From Trochalopteron elliotii (Eukaryota; Chordata; Aves; Passeriformes; Leiothrichidae), in NCBI GenBank assembly GCA_024734555.1, contig JANPWX010000054.1:4908249-4972248 (forward strand): 64,000 nt of DNA. The letters are read 5' to 3'. This document shows, piece after piece, positions 24,813 to 38,596 of this stretch. Position 1 is the first letter of the stretch. Each line of letters opens with the position of its first letter. The position numbers and the translations under genes are program-made. The notes under the pieces are model-generated. The model saw only the letters and a list, made by a program, of their open reading frames with translations. It was not told the DNA's origin and did not search any database.

Positions 24813-27240
24813 GGGTACCATGGTGTAGCCAGGCTTTGTAAGCTCATTATAAGAATTAATTCCAGTAAAGTCTTGAGAAAAAAATTCATTATATGGTCAT
24901 CATGTATCCAGCAGGACAGTACCACCATCAGGAGAACAAAAAATGGTAGACAACTCTAATAAAACAAAACTAAAAATCTGTACTTTAGACTTATTTGAAA
25001 ATGTTCTAATGGTGAAATTTTTAATCCGTAAAAAGGACAAAGAAAAAAGCAAGGCCATGTAAATACTCTAAGTTAAGAGCTTTAACATTGTTTCTGTATC
25101 TGTAAAAATATTTTCTTAACTTTTTGTTTTCTTTTGAAAAATCCCACTAAATATGCCATACATGAGGAGTCAGAAGAGATCAATAATGAATTATTTCCTT
25201 AAGACAAACTACATATATGGCTGTATCTGGCATTTCACATGGGGAATGGACTTTGAATGGATAACATGGATGTCTTTGCTGTTAAAAAAAAAATTGAAGT
25301 CAAAGTCAAGAAAACCTCTGCTTGTAAGTAGCAGTTATTTGCTGTAGTGTCTGTAGCATTTTGAGCAATGACTTCAGTCTGATGTACCATTATCCACCAG
25401 CAATGAAACTTAAAACATTGTGAAGTGTCCTTGTACTTTGGGTGTGAAAAGAACAGGATGCTAAAGAAGCTACGTAAATGTCTAATATACCACTATAAAG
25501 ATTTAGAAGTTGTAAAGATGGCTGTACATACCTTAAAAAAAATACAGAGCCCATTTATATACTGTAGGACTAGTCTTGTGCCAATTTGTTTCCTTTAAGA
25601 AAATAAGACCAAAAATAAATTACATAGCACCTTGGTTTTGCTAATTTTCTATTTCAGGTGTATCTTGTCCCAAAATTTTGGAAATATTAATTGTATCCAC
25701 TCTAAATACTGTAATTTATAGTAGCAAGACACTATAAGTATAATATATGTAATATGTAATTTATAGTGGCAAAACAGAAATTGCTCTCAGTCAATCAAAA
25801 ATATCCTGGTATGACTCCAGTTTTTATAATGGGGTGTAACCATGATTTAACAGTTTATATTAAGCACACACAGTACAGGTCTGAGAAATAGATTATGAAT
25901 TATATCTTAATTTACAATATTACTCAAAACACTCAATACTTTAAGATATAATTAAATATCAGTAATATGGCCAGAATGCAGGATAATGACTTTTAAAATA
26001 AAGGAACAATATAATTCCTGAAATAAGATAAATTTGATGTTGCAGTTTGCTTTGCTTTCAGCTGTAAATGAAAGAGGCATTGAAACAAATATTTTCATAA
26101 ATGTACAATACACATTTTAAAGAAATACTGTGCTCAGGTACACATAGAAACATCTGATTTTATGGAAAGAAAATTTGTGTTGCATAGATGCGTGTTGACT
26201 ATTTTCCTGGTTAACACAAATATTTAGGCAGCTAGAAAGAAAACTACTTCTCTCCTGTTCTCTTTAAATAAGAAGCCTGATAATGACAGAGAAATACAAA
26301 ACATGTTATCAGCCTCAGGGTGATTAGGACCTATTTTTATAGTGGCTTAAAACTTAATTTTTGTGCAGGTCACAAATTTCAGATGAAGCCCAGTGGGAAA
26401 CTAGAGGAAGGCTATAAACAGAATACAATCCTCATCTTGAGTACTTCGAGTCTAAAATTATTATTTGTTTTTCATTTGATCTCTTGAGAAACTGGGTGGT
26501 CTGACTAATTAAAGGGAATGAGATATCTTGACACAGTTATTGAGGCCGTCAGTCCTCAAAGGATGGTTTTGCTGGTTATGATGCAATTTACAGCCCAATA
26601 CATTAAGGATATCAAAACTGCTTTTATCACTGCTTCATCTTACAGTGGGAGCTCAATTTCTGTTGGGCTGGATTACCTGCCCTGATTGCCTAAACTAGCT
26701 CTGACCAAGCACAGGCAGAAATTGACACCCCAAAGAGATCCCAGAAAAAACAAATATGTAAAACCTAAATTAAACAATTTTATTCCAAATGAAAGCTGAC
26801 CTTTAATATAATCTAGTTATGAAAAATTCATATGAACTGTGGCTAGTTCAGTTCCCTTGTCCCCTTTGATTCTTTCTTAACAAAGGGTTGGGTCCCCAAA
26901 AGACTTTTGTCTAAAAATTCCTTCAGCCACCTAATCCTCTTGCCTTTTTACTAGAAAAGAGGCCCCTTCCAGAGACTATAAATTATTTCTGACCTAACAA
27001 GATACCTCACTGTACCTCAACACTTCTCTCATAAATAATGCGGGATTAAATGATTCTTATGTTGAATCTTGGACTGTTCAAAAACATAAGGAAACACTTG
27101 AAGTTTTCTGTCCGTTGACTTCCACAGTACTGCCAAATTTTTGAAGACTTGCATCAGTGCAACAATTAAAGGACACAGGTGGAGCTAAAAAAAACCCCTG
27201 GAGATCACTCCAGCTGAAGAGTTCTCAAAGTTCTGAAATC
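24813..27240. other. Unique A+T-rich non-coding DNA
   Basis: No gene-like frame is found (25153-25347 plus, 64 codons, is the longest). A 20-bp imperfect direct repeat (gtaatttatagtagcaagac and gtaatttatagtggcaaaac) lies at 25711-25730 and 25756-25775. No element termini are recognised. Confidence 0.6.
25711..25775. repeat. Imperfect 20-bp direct repeat, 45-bp spacing
   Basis: gtaatttatagtagcaagac (25711-25730) recurs as gtaatttatagtggcaaaac (25756-25775) with two differences. The spacer is A/T-rich (ataagtataatatatgtaat). It is probably a local slippage duplication. Confidence 0.75.
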
Positions 27241-27560
27241 TCATGAACTCACCTGAAAGTGAGATATCACAGTGCCAATCTCAGTTCAAATTCCTCCAAC
27301 TGATTTGTCATTCCTTGCCCTCAGGTGAGGTCAGGGCAGCTCCAAATGCTGCTGCAGGGCTGCTGTGGAGCCGTGCCTGTTCTCAGACAGGTCCCTGGGA
27401 GCACTCCCCACACCCTGGTCTACCCTGGTGCCCTGACTGGGCTCAGCAGGTCGTTCGTGGCTAACGAGGGCTGCTGTTGTCACATCATGCACTCTCAGGG
27501 AGCAGGGAGAGGTCTTAAGCCCATTTTTCAGCTCAGTTTTAATACATCAATGACCTAATA
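27241..27560. other. GC-richer patch of unknown origin
   Basis: About 27310-27490 is GC-rich (ctgctgcagggctgctgtgg, ccctgactgggctcagcagg). Two overlapping plus-strand frames (27243-27464 and 27325-27558) run through it in different registers with no recognisable protein. A ccttgccctcag then gtgaggtcagg junction looks both acceptor- and donor-like but has no supporting exon on either side. It could be a worn mobile element. Confidence 0.35.
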
Positions 27561-30500
27561 AGTTTAAAACCATGCAGTAGCAAGCTGCACTCTGGAGAGC
27601 TCACCTTGAAAGGGAAACATCCCTCCAGCCAAGTGCACACACAAAGTAACAACTTGCTATTGCTGGAAAGGGAGTGTCAGCACTGCTATTATCTCTGGAT
27701 TTGCCAGTAGAAGTTTTTTGGTGGCTTTTTTTTTTTTTAAATCTGAGACTAGGACTAGTCAAGGAAAAAAAAATATTTCTTTTAAGTGAAATTTAAAATG
27801 TCATTTCTTTTTCTGTCAGCTATCTCTGCTAACTTTAGTTCTTTCCAGCAACCTGAGCTTGGAACATGGGGGTATGGTTTGTTTCTAAAAGCAAAGATGC
27901 TTTCCTTGGCAGGTAAGTTTTTCAAGTTCTTGCAGCTTTATTTCAAACAAATTCTTAGTTTCCTAGATACATATTAATGTTGTGAGAATGCTCTTTCTGT
28001 TACAGAGAGAATTGCAAACCCAACTGCATATAAATTACAACAGCAGGTGACAGATTTTACAAGGTGGCCGTAACAAAAACATTAAATTTTGTTTTTTAGC
28101 CCAATCAGATAAACATAATCATCTTCTTTAGAAATTGTGATTGTTTGATGTGTCATGTCCAATAAACTTTTAAGGGAAAAGCCATGAGAGTTGCAGTTGC
28201 CCGTGTGTTAATTCCCACAGATAAAACCAGGGGATACATTCAGATTAGACTCAGGCTGTAGGAGGGTGACTAAAATTATTCACAGTTTACAAACTTGTTA
28301 ATAAACACTTCAGTTAAATCCATAGCACTGATATATCAATTAATCAAAGTAAAAAAAAACACTTGCAGATGCCGTCCAAAACAGTGATTAAAGCTTTTTT
28401 TTCCTGTTTTGTTTGTTTGTGTGTGTTTGCTTTTCTAAGCAGATTTCATTTTGACTGGGCCTTTAGAAATAAACCTCATGAAAAACAAACATGTGACTAC
28501 AGCAGCATAGTACAGATAGGGTGATGACATTCTGGCAAAAAGTATTGTATGAATGCTTCAGATTAACTAAATGTCTACATATAACCTGGAATTTTGATGG
28601 ATTAAAGTTCCAGTTTGAAAAAAGAATATACATCTGGAAGTACATGGAGCCTTTCCCAAGGACAGAAAACATGACATAAAAGAAGAAATGAAAAAGCCTG
28701 CAGAGACTAAAAATATTTATAACGAAGTACCGGTTATCCCATTATTAGGGTAATTAAGTTAAATGAAATAGAGGAAGATGCTGATGTTGAAATTTTAGAC
28801 ATGCATTTTGTATGTGTTCAAGGAAGAGCCAAATAGAGTCACAGGAAGAAAAGTTTCTGGTTAACGCTTCAGACTTAGCTCAAAATGGCATGGAAAAAGG
28901 GTATACTGCTGCAGTAATTAAGCATCCTCCAATGTAGCTTCTTTGTGGGTAAAAACAACCTCCCAAAATAAGCTTAAAAAAATGTTTTCCTCTCCAAAGG
29001 AAAGCTACATGAAAACACTAAGGTTTCTAGAAATTAAACCCAGGGATCAAATCTTTGCAAGGTGGTGGATACAGTTGAAAGGTACAGTTGTGGAAATCTG
29101 GAATAAATGTATGCAGGTAAGACTTGAGAAAGGTCAAAATAAACCCAGGAGGATTCTTTTTTTCATGTAGCTGAAAACTCTTCCCTTCTTACTTCACTAT
29201 ATGGAAGTTTATTCAGTAGAGCAGACTAAGTGCAAGTCTAATTGCTAAAGGATTAAAGAGAAAAATATAGAAATCTCAAGAAATAGACAATTAATAAGAA
29301 TTTAAGTACACGTTGCTCTATCTTTTCTGAGGAAGCAGTAAGCCAGAACTAGGTTTTATGCAAAGCATAAAATTTTTTTAAAAACTGCATCACTATTTTT
29401 TTAGCTCTGATGTCATTTTAGCTCTGATTCACAGAACGTTAACTCTTCTATAAATTTCCATTCTTTGATAAATTTTTCAAAACTGTATTTTTGTATATCC
29501 ATTAGTAAGTTAAGCTGTTGTTCAAATTGTGAAGTACCCTACTTACACTGAAAATGGGTAAGACTTTTAGATAAAGGAAGTGGCATAAGCAATGAGATGC
29601 TCTGGCTTACCATTTCACTTGCAAAACACAAGTATTTTGAAGTCAGATTACTTAAATTAACACAGCTGAAAGCTCAAAATTTTCTATTCTACTCAAAGAT
29701 CTTGAAACTTTGAATTAACTGCCTGCAAAGCTTGGCAATTTCACCAACCCTGAACCAGAGGTCCATTAATTTAGTGAAGAATGTTATCTCTCTACCCTTA
29801 TACACTGCAAAACCTAGCTCATTAGAGAAGCCTTTATTCAGGGGGAAAAAAGACCAGGCAAGAAAAAGCAAATAGTGCATCCCTAGCAGAAATGTGAAAA
29901 TTAACACTAATCCAAGCATAAAATATCCACACAATGGCAAACACAATTTTTCTCCCTTTGAGTTTTCATCCCAATTTGCAGGTCAGGAATCAGAGAGAAA
30001 GTCAGTCCCAGCACCGTACCACAAAACATAACCTGTCCCATAAATCAAACCTCTTCTCCTAAACAGTGACAAAAAGCTTCCTCCACATTACCTGTGTCAA
30101 TGCTGCCTATAGATTACTGATGGCTACTAGTTGCTGCCTTGCACCATGGAAATCCAGCACAATAATCATGAGGAAAAGAGACATTTCAGAGGAACCAGAC
30201 ATCTCTGATGTCCCTGGGATCCCTGCATTTTCTCTCTCCTCTCTCTGGGTAAGGAGAGAAGGAAGGGGAACAGTAGGCTTTTTCACTTCTCTCTCAATTT
30301 CAATTTATCCTAATATATTGTTAGGATTATCACAAAAAGTTTATTTTAGTTTATGACAAACCTGTCTTAAAATGCAGGACTATGGCTTACTTAAGAATCA
30401 GAAGAATACAATACAGTATTACAGTGAAAACAGGACCTCAAAATCCATACAGAGTTCACAGCCCTGAGCCATTCGCAGATCTCACTTTAATGGAAACAAC

Positions 30501-31380
30501 TTATTTTGGAACTCTCAAATGCTTCCTTTCTCTGGGAGATTTAAGCTCATTTAGAAAACTAAGTTAGTACCAGACATATCACTTTTTACAATATGCAACA
30601 CACCCCACACTTTTGAACACTGAAAAGCAGCATAAGACACACAGAGGATCCCTCTTGTACACATCAGTCATCTCCTGTTTCTATAGGGAAACAAACCAAA
30701 AGCCATTATTCTGCTGAAGCTGTCTAGGGTGTTCAGTGCATGATGAATCTCTGAATAATTTCTTTGGAAGATGGAATAATTTCTTCTAGCACTGATTGAA
30801 AGTGAACTAGTCCACTTTGGACTGATACAAATGAGGACCGGGGATTGATTCTGTTTTGCCAAGTTTTTCTTGTACTCATCACCAGAAAAGGTTTGCTAAA
30901 AAACCCCTAATGACATCTTAAAATCTGTGAATTACTAATCATTGATTTAGAGGTGTTTCATTTACTGCTCTCAGAGGTTCGTGAATGGTTACATGAGGAC
31001 TGAAGGTGTTACCACATTGCAAAATTTCCACAGAGTTCCTTTCACTTGGAACTTCGCTACTTACACTGAATAAATTCACTTCATAAAAGCTGAGAAAGAA
31101 ATACAAAACAATTTCGATCTTGCAAATAGTTTCCCAACACTGAAAGAAATGGAAATTTCCATCCAGCTTGCATGGTGTTTGGAGGAGAACTTACGTAGTA
31201 ATTAGAAATTTTACAGAATATGGAAGCAAGGAAGAATAGGAAAAACTCAGAGAACTAAATGAACATTTTAAAAATAACAAGGACTGACAGCGAAATAAAG
31301 GGAAAGCATTTAGTCCATCTTAGTTATGAAAACTTAAAACCAGTTTGAAAAGTGACAGAATAGTGGAGTACTAGCCTCAG
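27561..31380. other. Unique non-coding DNA with a T13 run
   Basis: A run of thirteen T residues is at 27726-27738. Frames such as 28943-29170 plus, 29689-29946 minus (85 codons, several hydrophobic stretches) and 30066-30356 plus (96 codons) show no recognised family and no neighbouring support. A direct repeat of tttagctctgat occurs around 29399-29428. Confidence 0.55.
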
Positions 31381-31805
31381 GGTATGAGAGAAAGTTTCAA
31401 AGATGAAGTTGTTTGCTTTGCAACAGGTTTCAACACTGAGTTTGCAATGCTGGCAGTGGATTACCAAAGCCCTGCTTGCTGTAGAGCCTGGGGTGCCCAG
31501 CACCAATCCTACTGTGGCCACTTGCTACAGCTCTCACTGGAATGGTGCAAGAGCTGCCCTTTACTGGGGAGGGTCTGCACTGGCCATGGCATGACTTGGT
31601 GAATCAATGCCAGGCACTGGGATTACTGCTGCTAATGGGCTACATCCACAGTTTGTTCATTTGCATGAAGGGTTATGGAATGAATCTCAGCATCTCAGTC
31701 ACCAGCATGAAGAAACTCCTCTGGCAAGCACCATGCCTTTATTGTCCATTCCAACCTAACCAGCTCTGCTTTCTGCAAATGTTTATCACAAGTCAATCCT
31801 AGAGC
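31381..31805. other. GC-richer patch with several overlapping short frames
   Basis: Four overlapping plus-strand frames (31384-31602, 31403-31594, 31542-31802 and flanks) plus one minus-strand frame (31324-31521) occupy about 400 bp. Overlap in all registers, with no motif in any of them, suggests raised GC content and not coding. A possible element remnant cannot be identified by eye. Confidence 0.35.
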
Positions 31806-34800
31806 AAACACATTTTCCAATTTCAATTTCTTCAAGTTCACTCTCAAAATAGGGATTTAATCAAAAGAATAATTTTATAATCCCTCTAAAGGCAAGAAAT
31901 TTTTGAACGTCACTGCACCATACAGGTAAGATTAATTTCCTACTATTGATCTTTTAAGAGCTCTTTCTATAATGCTACAAATTATATGTTGAGAGAAAGT
32001 TCAAATGTCCGTTATGTGTCTGAAAAAATTGTGATAATAAAGACGAATATGGGGAAAATGGTCTAAAAGCACTTAAATAGAAGCCTGGTCATTTCAATTT
32101 TGAGAGGTGTGTTTTTTTCCTAAGCTTCAGAAATAAATGACTGAAAAATAAAAGAAAAATCAAATAACAGCAATTAAATAATTCTAGAAATAATAATAAG
32201 AAGAAAGGCTTGTTTCCTGACATTTCTTACCACAAATTTTGGGCAATGTCACTGTCACATTCAAACCCTCATACTAACTCTCACTAAAGGCAAACTGTAT
32301 GACTGGCATCTACTCCCCAGTTCCTTTTTTAGCTCTGGGTCTGTACAGTCATACCCAGACAAAATGCACAATTCACTCTATTTAAGGTACTTATTCATGA
32401 GCATGCTCAGCCAGATGAGAAAAAAATTTGTATCTGAGTATAGGTAGGAAAGTTTAAGCACTTTCTTGGGGGACAGGGAAAGGTGAAGAAGAGGGAAGAG
32501 TAAGATAAATTTGAGAACTTCAAAATAAATTTTAAAGGCACTACACTTTAATCCTTGAAACCAGTTTTTCAGATATCACTGAAGCTCCTGGCCAAACACT
32601 GTTCTCCCTTCCAGTACTTGCTAGCACTCAGACTTGAGCTCTAAATAATTAAATACTTGAGATTTTGCACAAGAAATTAGTTTTACCTGTATTTGCTACT
32701 AGCTTTCTATGCAAATAATTGTATTTGATCTTTTTTTTTAGAGCATCTCTATACAGATAGTCAGGAAAAATTTAAGTAAGATACCTACAAAAGAGTGAAA
32801 AATTAACTTCATCAATCTGCCAGAGAAGGGAAATTGGAATTGTTACAGCTTAAAATTTTATGCAGGTTTTATTAGACTCTACAGAAGCTTCTCAATAAAA
32901 GATTGCTTTCCATCTACAATGGCTGGAGACGCAATCCAGAAGGTGAAGCTATCATTCAGGTCTTATTGGCATTTTACATATTCAGGCTGTCCTTTGCTGT
33001 TTGGTTACAGAATCAGATGGGAGTGTGTGCATAAATGAGCAGTCTGGGAAAGCAAAGCTGCATTCTCTCCACAGTCCCTGAAGGGCATATTGTGTCAGGA
33101 GGATTCAGAAGAGAACTATGGTCAGCCTCCATTTGCTTCATAATATTTGAGCCACATGGAGTGAAAAATCTATCTCCAATCAGCCAGCAATTGAAAAGCA
33201 ATTTCTAATTGTTATTATAACCTCCTTCAAACACCTGATGAAACATTGTTTTTATTGCTAATCATATCCCCAGTGATATCATGTTTATAATGTATAGAAA
33301 GTTAAGCATGGTTAAGAACACTGAGAACCATGCACTGCCTTTAAAATCTTTGCACTATCTTAATTTCTAGTCACTTTCCAATATTCAGATTAAATCATAC
33401 CTTTACCAGCTTTAGTTCAATTATTACAATTATGTATGCAAAGGGGAGGATGTTTGTTTCAAATTTGACTCCACAATATCAAGTATCATTTTATCAAAAT
33501 CAGCTAGTTCATTAAATCTTTATCTTGGAATTTTCCATCAATTGAGTCCATAATGTTTTAGTCTTCCCCTTAAACACTTAAGATCTGGATATCTTTTAGC
33601 AGTGAACATTTACTGCTTTACAGATGGACAATGGCTAATACAAGCATCGTGTAAATGCATTATTACTCATGGATATGAGCTTAGCTTTTTAATTGGTGTA
33701 CCTCTCCTCTCCCATCTGCCTGCATGCCTCTGCTTTTTCCATACAGATAGAAAAACAGTTTTTATTTCATTATATATTTTCTTGTTTTACTGACATTTTC
33801 CCATGCCATCCTCTAAAAATAGCAATGAACAATAACACTCTCTTTACTGGCTTTTGGACACCTCATTTACTCAAAGCCTAATTTGCTGCAGTTTGTTGAA
33901 GTCCATGAAAATAAGACATTTTGTTAAAGCTAATCAAGTGCCCATCTGCTTCCTGCTTCAAGAATAATTTATTCTTCTTAGCTAGATAAACTTCTTGTTT
34001 ATTTCTTAAACCTTCAGATTAACAAATTAATTGCATAATTGCTGAACTTCTACAGGGCTTAATTCTGCCAGAGAAATCAGAGACTCACTAAGAATGAGTT
34101 TATGTATTTCAGAGACTTTCAGGCCTCATGCAGGGACCTGTATAAACTGACAAGTTTAATTTTAACAAACTAATTAATTAATTAGGATGGCTTTGCAGAT
34201 TGCTTTTACACTGTTCTGTTCTAATTTAGCTGACACTTCCCAATGGTCAGTATGTCCTGTATTTCAGAATTCAAAGAGGTAGGACAAGCTCCCTCCTATT
34301 ACCAGAGATCTCTTCTATGGACCTGGTGTCACATTTACTGATTTCCATGAAAACACAAAGAAGACGACAAAAATGGCTCAAAGCAGACAGAGTATAAGAG
34401 AAAATGTTCTGACATTTAATATTGTCTCCAGCCATGCCCATATAAATCAGTACCTTCAATATATTATCTGTGCATTATAAAAGATCTTCCTTTAAAATCG
34501 TTGGCTTTTTCAAGTATTTCAGTGAATAATTTTAGAGGTTGATTACTTTGATGGGGAAATAAATCCTTTATCTCTGCGTGGTGAAGGTTGGGTTTTGTAA
34601 GGTATTGATAAAATTCAACTTTTTTCACACTGTTAAAAAAAAATGGGGCCCATTAATTTTCCATTTCCCTGACCAGAGCTTTATATCATGAAAATAAATA
34701 CACGCATTGAATGTAAGTATTAATAAATATATCTGTTAAATATAAGATGTTAATAGCCAAAGGCTATTTCAAAGGAAAGCACATTTCCCAGTGACCATGC

Positions 34801-35674
34801 CTTAAAACAAATAAGATTTTATTTAAATTGATTTGGTTTTTTAAATTGAAACATTTTTTAATCTTAATGTTTAATGCATGAAACAAGTGTGAACAGTACA
34901 TTTTGATTTTAATATTTCACTTCTGCTCCTCCTTTAACCTGGAGATATTAATTGGATATGATTCTTAGAAATAGAAGAAAAATCTAGAGGAACCACTGAG
35001 GTTTCCAGTATTTCGGGTAGTCATGGCAAAAAGAAGCAAGTGACAGATGAAAGAGAAAGGTTTGGAAACCTCAGAACAAATTTAAACTTCCTGCTTTTCC
35101 TCTATTTTTCCCCCCCCCAGCCACAGCTCTTTATGAGACCTCATGATTAGACATTCAGGCTGCTGCACCATTCACTAGCTAGGTACAACATTTACATTTA
35201 ATTTTCTCTTATCAGAATCAGACTAAATAATTACTTCTGTGTGTCTGGTTCTGGTTGCAAGGAGCTTGGTCTCGCTGTAAGCTGGCTGATGTAACTGCCT
35301 GTGCACTGGGGTCCTGTGGAGAGGTTTTAGAAAGCCTTTTCTAAGTGATTTAGAAGGCCCAGTTTGTGAATTTAGAATTTCAACTGGTATTCATGTAAAT
35401 ATTTTTTTTCCTGGAAATTAAACACTTAAAGGAAGAATGGAAGAGTTTGGGGGTTTCCATTCAATCATCCCTCAATTCGTGAGTACTGATAGCATGGAAT
35501 AAAATGTTCCATCTTCTCTTTGGGGTAGAATTCTAAACATCCCTAATCAACAGTCTTTGTAATTTCTTATTCAAGATACTATTCTACAAGGACTTAACTA
35601 CATGCTGTACTTCATAAGATAAAGAAGCTCCAGTAAAGACACTGATTAATAGAGAGCTAAAGTCTGAGGGAAAA
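31806..35674. other. Unique A+T-rich non-coding DNA
   Basis: No supported gene. At about 34167-34184 there is a run of TAAT/ATTA cores (ctaattaattaattagg), a sequence type bound by many homeodomain proteins but also expected in A+T-rich DNA. A short C run (nine or so C residues) lies near 35111-35119. Frames 33602-33793 plus and 34271-34459 minus are featureless. Confidence 0.55.
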
Positions 35675-36137
35675 TCCTGGTATGGAAGAAAATCAACATT
35701 AGGCTGATATTAAGACTCTTTCATACCCAACTTCAATGTACATGTTTATATAAGACTTTTAAATTAAATATTCAGTATTTAACCTGAGAGTTGCATATGA
35801 ATGCTGGAAATCCACCACACATCACCTCAATGTCCTTGAAAACCCATTCCTCAAAAATATGGAGAATGAACTTAGAGCGAAGGGGGATTTTCTGTGGAGT
35901 ATTTAGCAGCTCTGTAGAACCGGTGATATTGCACAAAGGTGTAAATACCTGCAACCAATAACAAATGGTTTGTTCTGCCAGTAGCTGGAGGAATGTAAAG
36001 AAAGGAACTATGCAAACCATTCCTCTGTAGCACTCCACCAAGAACAAGAAAAAGTTACTGAAAAGAGTAGGAAAGTGTTTAGAGAGTTTCTGACATTCAA
36101 TTGTCTTCAGAAATCAGTAGTGAACATTTCTGCAGAC
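35675..36137. repeat. Duplicated module, copy 1 (about 463 bp)
   Basis: This segment recurs in the same orientation at 38597-39063. Alignment by eye gives roughly 88-90% identity with a few 1-4-base indels, beginning at tcctggtatggaagaaaat and ending at ctgcagac. Sequence outside these limits does not match. On the minus strand, copy 1 has an exon-like segment at 35949-36057, with a pyrimidine-rich acceptor (tactcttttcag) before it and cag/gtattt after it, inside an open frame of 91 codons (35772-36047 minus). The frame is hydrophobic at its start but I recognise no family. The module could be a low-copy mobile element or half of a segmental duplication. Confidence 0.85.
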
Positions 36138-38596
36138 ATTTGTGACAGATCCTACTTGTTTGCCAGTGAAAGAATTCATCAATACTAAATATAACTCACC
36201 ACAATGACACTCATTTTAACTAATTCTGAAAGCAAGCCTAGTCTGCATCTACATTCATAGCTTTGAAAGAAATTCCTAAAAAAAAGCTTCCTCTATATGA
36301 CAAATAGTGAAAAATATATATATTACACAACCATCTGCACCATAAATGTAGATAACAGGAAGGGATTTTTAAACAGGTATTTTTAAAATTTAACAGTGTC
36401 TGATTTGCAAAGCCATATAAAAAGGTCAGAAATAATGAGTGCCTTACAATAAAATCATGCAGATTACGTGCCACAGACCGTCCTGTTACAAGTTTTACTA
36501 GCAGCTGACCATTATTATTCTGCAGAAACAGCCATGTATTCAATACACCTTCTTGTCAGATAAAATGTGCTGCTAGGTTGTACAGTAGGGCAACGAATAA
36601 ACAAAACAAAAAGAATGAGCAGATACCTGGCTTCAAAAGAATGGCTCTGTGGGATACAAAGAAGCCAAACATGGAGATGAAATGAATTGGAACTGAATCT
36701 ATTTGCATTACAGATTGAACACGGTGGGAAGGCGAGCACCACTTCAATGAACAATAGTGAAATAAGTTATATATCCCAGCAATGGTTTTATGTTCCAGAA
36801 ATGAGCTTTCATTGTTAACACTTCAGCTATACTTTTTTCACCAAAACTTGTAAAAAAAAAAATCTTGGTTTGCATCTCTGTTTTCCAGTCATGGCGTAGT
36901 TTTAAGTATGATCAAGTGCTGTAGCAAAGTTGAGAGATCCTATGGCTTTTCAATTACAGAATTCCTTTGAAATTTTTTTAACAGATCCAATGTTGTGCTC
37001 TCACTTTCTCTAACAAATATCTTCTTTTCAAAGCCTATGCACATGGATAATCAATTCACACTTGGACAAATGAACACCTAACAAGAAGTCTAAAAAGGTC
37101 CAGTTTGCTTAAATGCTGTGTCATTTGCACAGACTTAGAAGAACGAGAAAATAATATTTTATCTTAAAAATGAATGGTAATGCTCATCTGACCAGTGATC
37201 AGAATTTTAGGCCCATTTGGGAGACTGAAATTGTTGGAAATTTAACATTGAATTCAACACGTGCTGGTGAAATGTGAACTTCACCTTTCCTCAGAAGATA
37301 TATGGAGGACGTTTTTCATCTTTCATCCTGAATGAGATCCCTGTAGAACCTAAATGCTGTAAGAGCAGGAGTAAATAACTTTACTTCTGTAAGAGAGAAA
37401 TTTCCCTGAAGGAAAGATCTGATGAATAAGGATGCCATTTGTTTACACACTTATCAGGAAAAAACTAAATCCGGAGAAACCAACTGTCCCCTGATATTTT
37501 GAGTATTTCACGTTTGACATCATTCCTGGTACAGCACCGCCTACCTCATTTGGCATCTATAAATGTGAGAAAATGTACAAAAAGAACCATTCTAATTTGG
37601 AGTACAGGAAATAAAATGAAGGAATAAAATCCAGAGTTCTTTATCTACACTGATGGACTAACCATGCAACTAATATCTCAAAAATGGAGCACACATTTGG
37701 TTCCACAGGAAAAAACTTTCTGGGAAATTCAATCAGTCTGCAAGCCCAGGATTTTCATGGGAATGGGCTGTGCCAAGTCACCTCAGACATACGGTAATTA
37801 AAATCCATGGTAATTCCAAATTTCAGTATCACACATGAAAAGAAACAAAACAGCTATTTCATAGAGATTTATAGATCCAAAAGTCAAGCCAGAAAAATAA
37901 TGGATTTTACATGAAACTGACATGGGAGAATGATGAAGTCTTAATGGACAAATAAAGGAAGTTTAATTAATTCAAATGCTGTTACAATGTGCACTCAGCT
38001 AAGGAAGTATTTGAAATTTTATGAGCTCTTAAATAGAACCAAGTTTTACTCTAATGCCCAGTAGAAGCTGTCTCTCACCCTCTAAAAATTTAATACTTTG
38101 TCATGAAGGACAAAGTTTCTCATGAGGCCAGTCAAAGTATGGGAAATGACCGGCTCAGGAAATTAGGAATCACCTGCCTTGGATGCAAAGCAAATTCACT
38201 GACCATAATTTCCCTGGCAAATATGTCAAAGTAAAGGTCTTATGAACAAAAAATCAATTACTAGAAGACATAACTTCAAAACAAAGATACTTCACTTGAT
38301 TTGCTGCTTACTCTTAGAGGGAAGGATCGAAGTGTTGACAACCATAAAATAACACACAGCATACCCTGAAAGCTGCTCAGGTGCCCTGCTGGGAGGTGAC
38401 ATACACACATGTTGTGTTCCATACACCCAGTAAAAAATACTGAACAACTCATGTGACTGATAAAAATGACATGATTATGTATGACAATTTCACAATTACC
38501 ATTAGTTAGGAAAAATATTACATTTGCATTACATTATAGTTTCTTCACTGGATGGTATATGTCCAACTCAGCAGGTCTGATGCAGTTTACAATTCA
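36138..38596. other. Unique spacer between the two module copies
   Basis: About 2.46 kb that is not itself repeated in the window. Minus-strand frames at 36238-36543 (101 codons) and 36515-36754 (79 codons) overlap each other and show no known motif, although the first has several hydrophobic runs. There is an A11 run near 36852-36862. No element termini are seen. Confidence 0.55.

Noticed and set aside
27315..27335. ccttgccctcag / gtgaggtcagg as splice sites
   Set aside because: Acceptor- and donor-like signals abut with no exon between them, and neither side has a supported coding frame.
34167..34184. Run of TAAT/ATTA cores as a homeodomain enhancer
   Set aside because: Such runs are expected in A+T-rich DNA, and no conservation evidence is available here.
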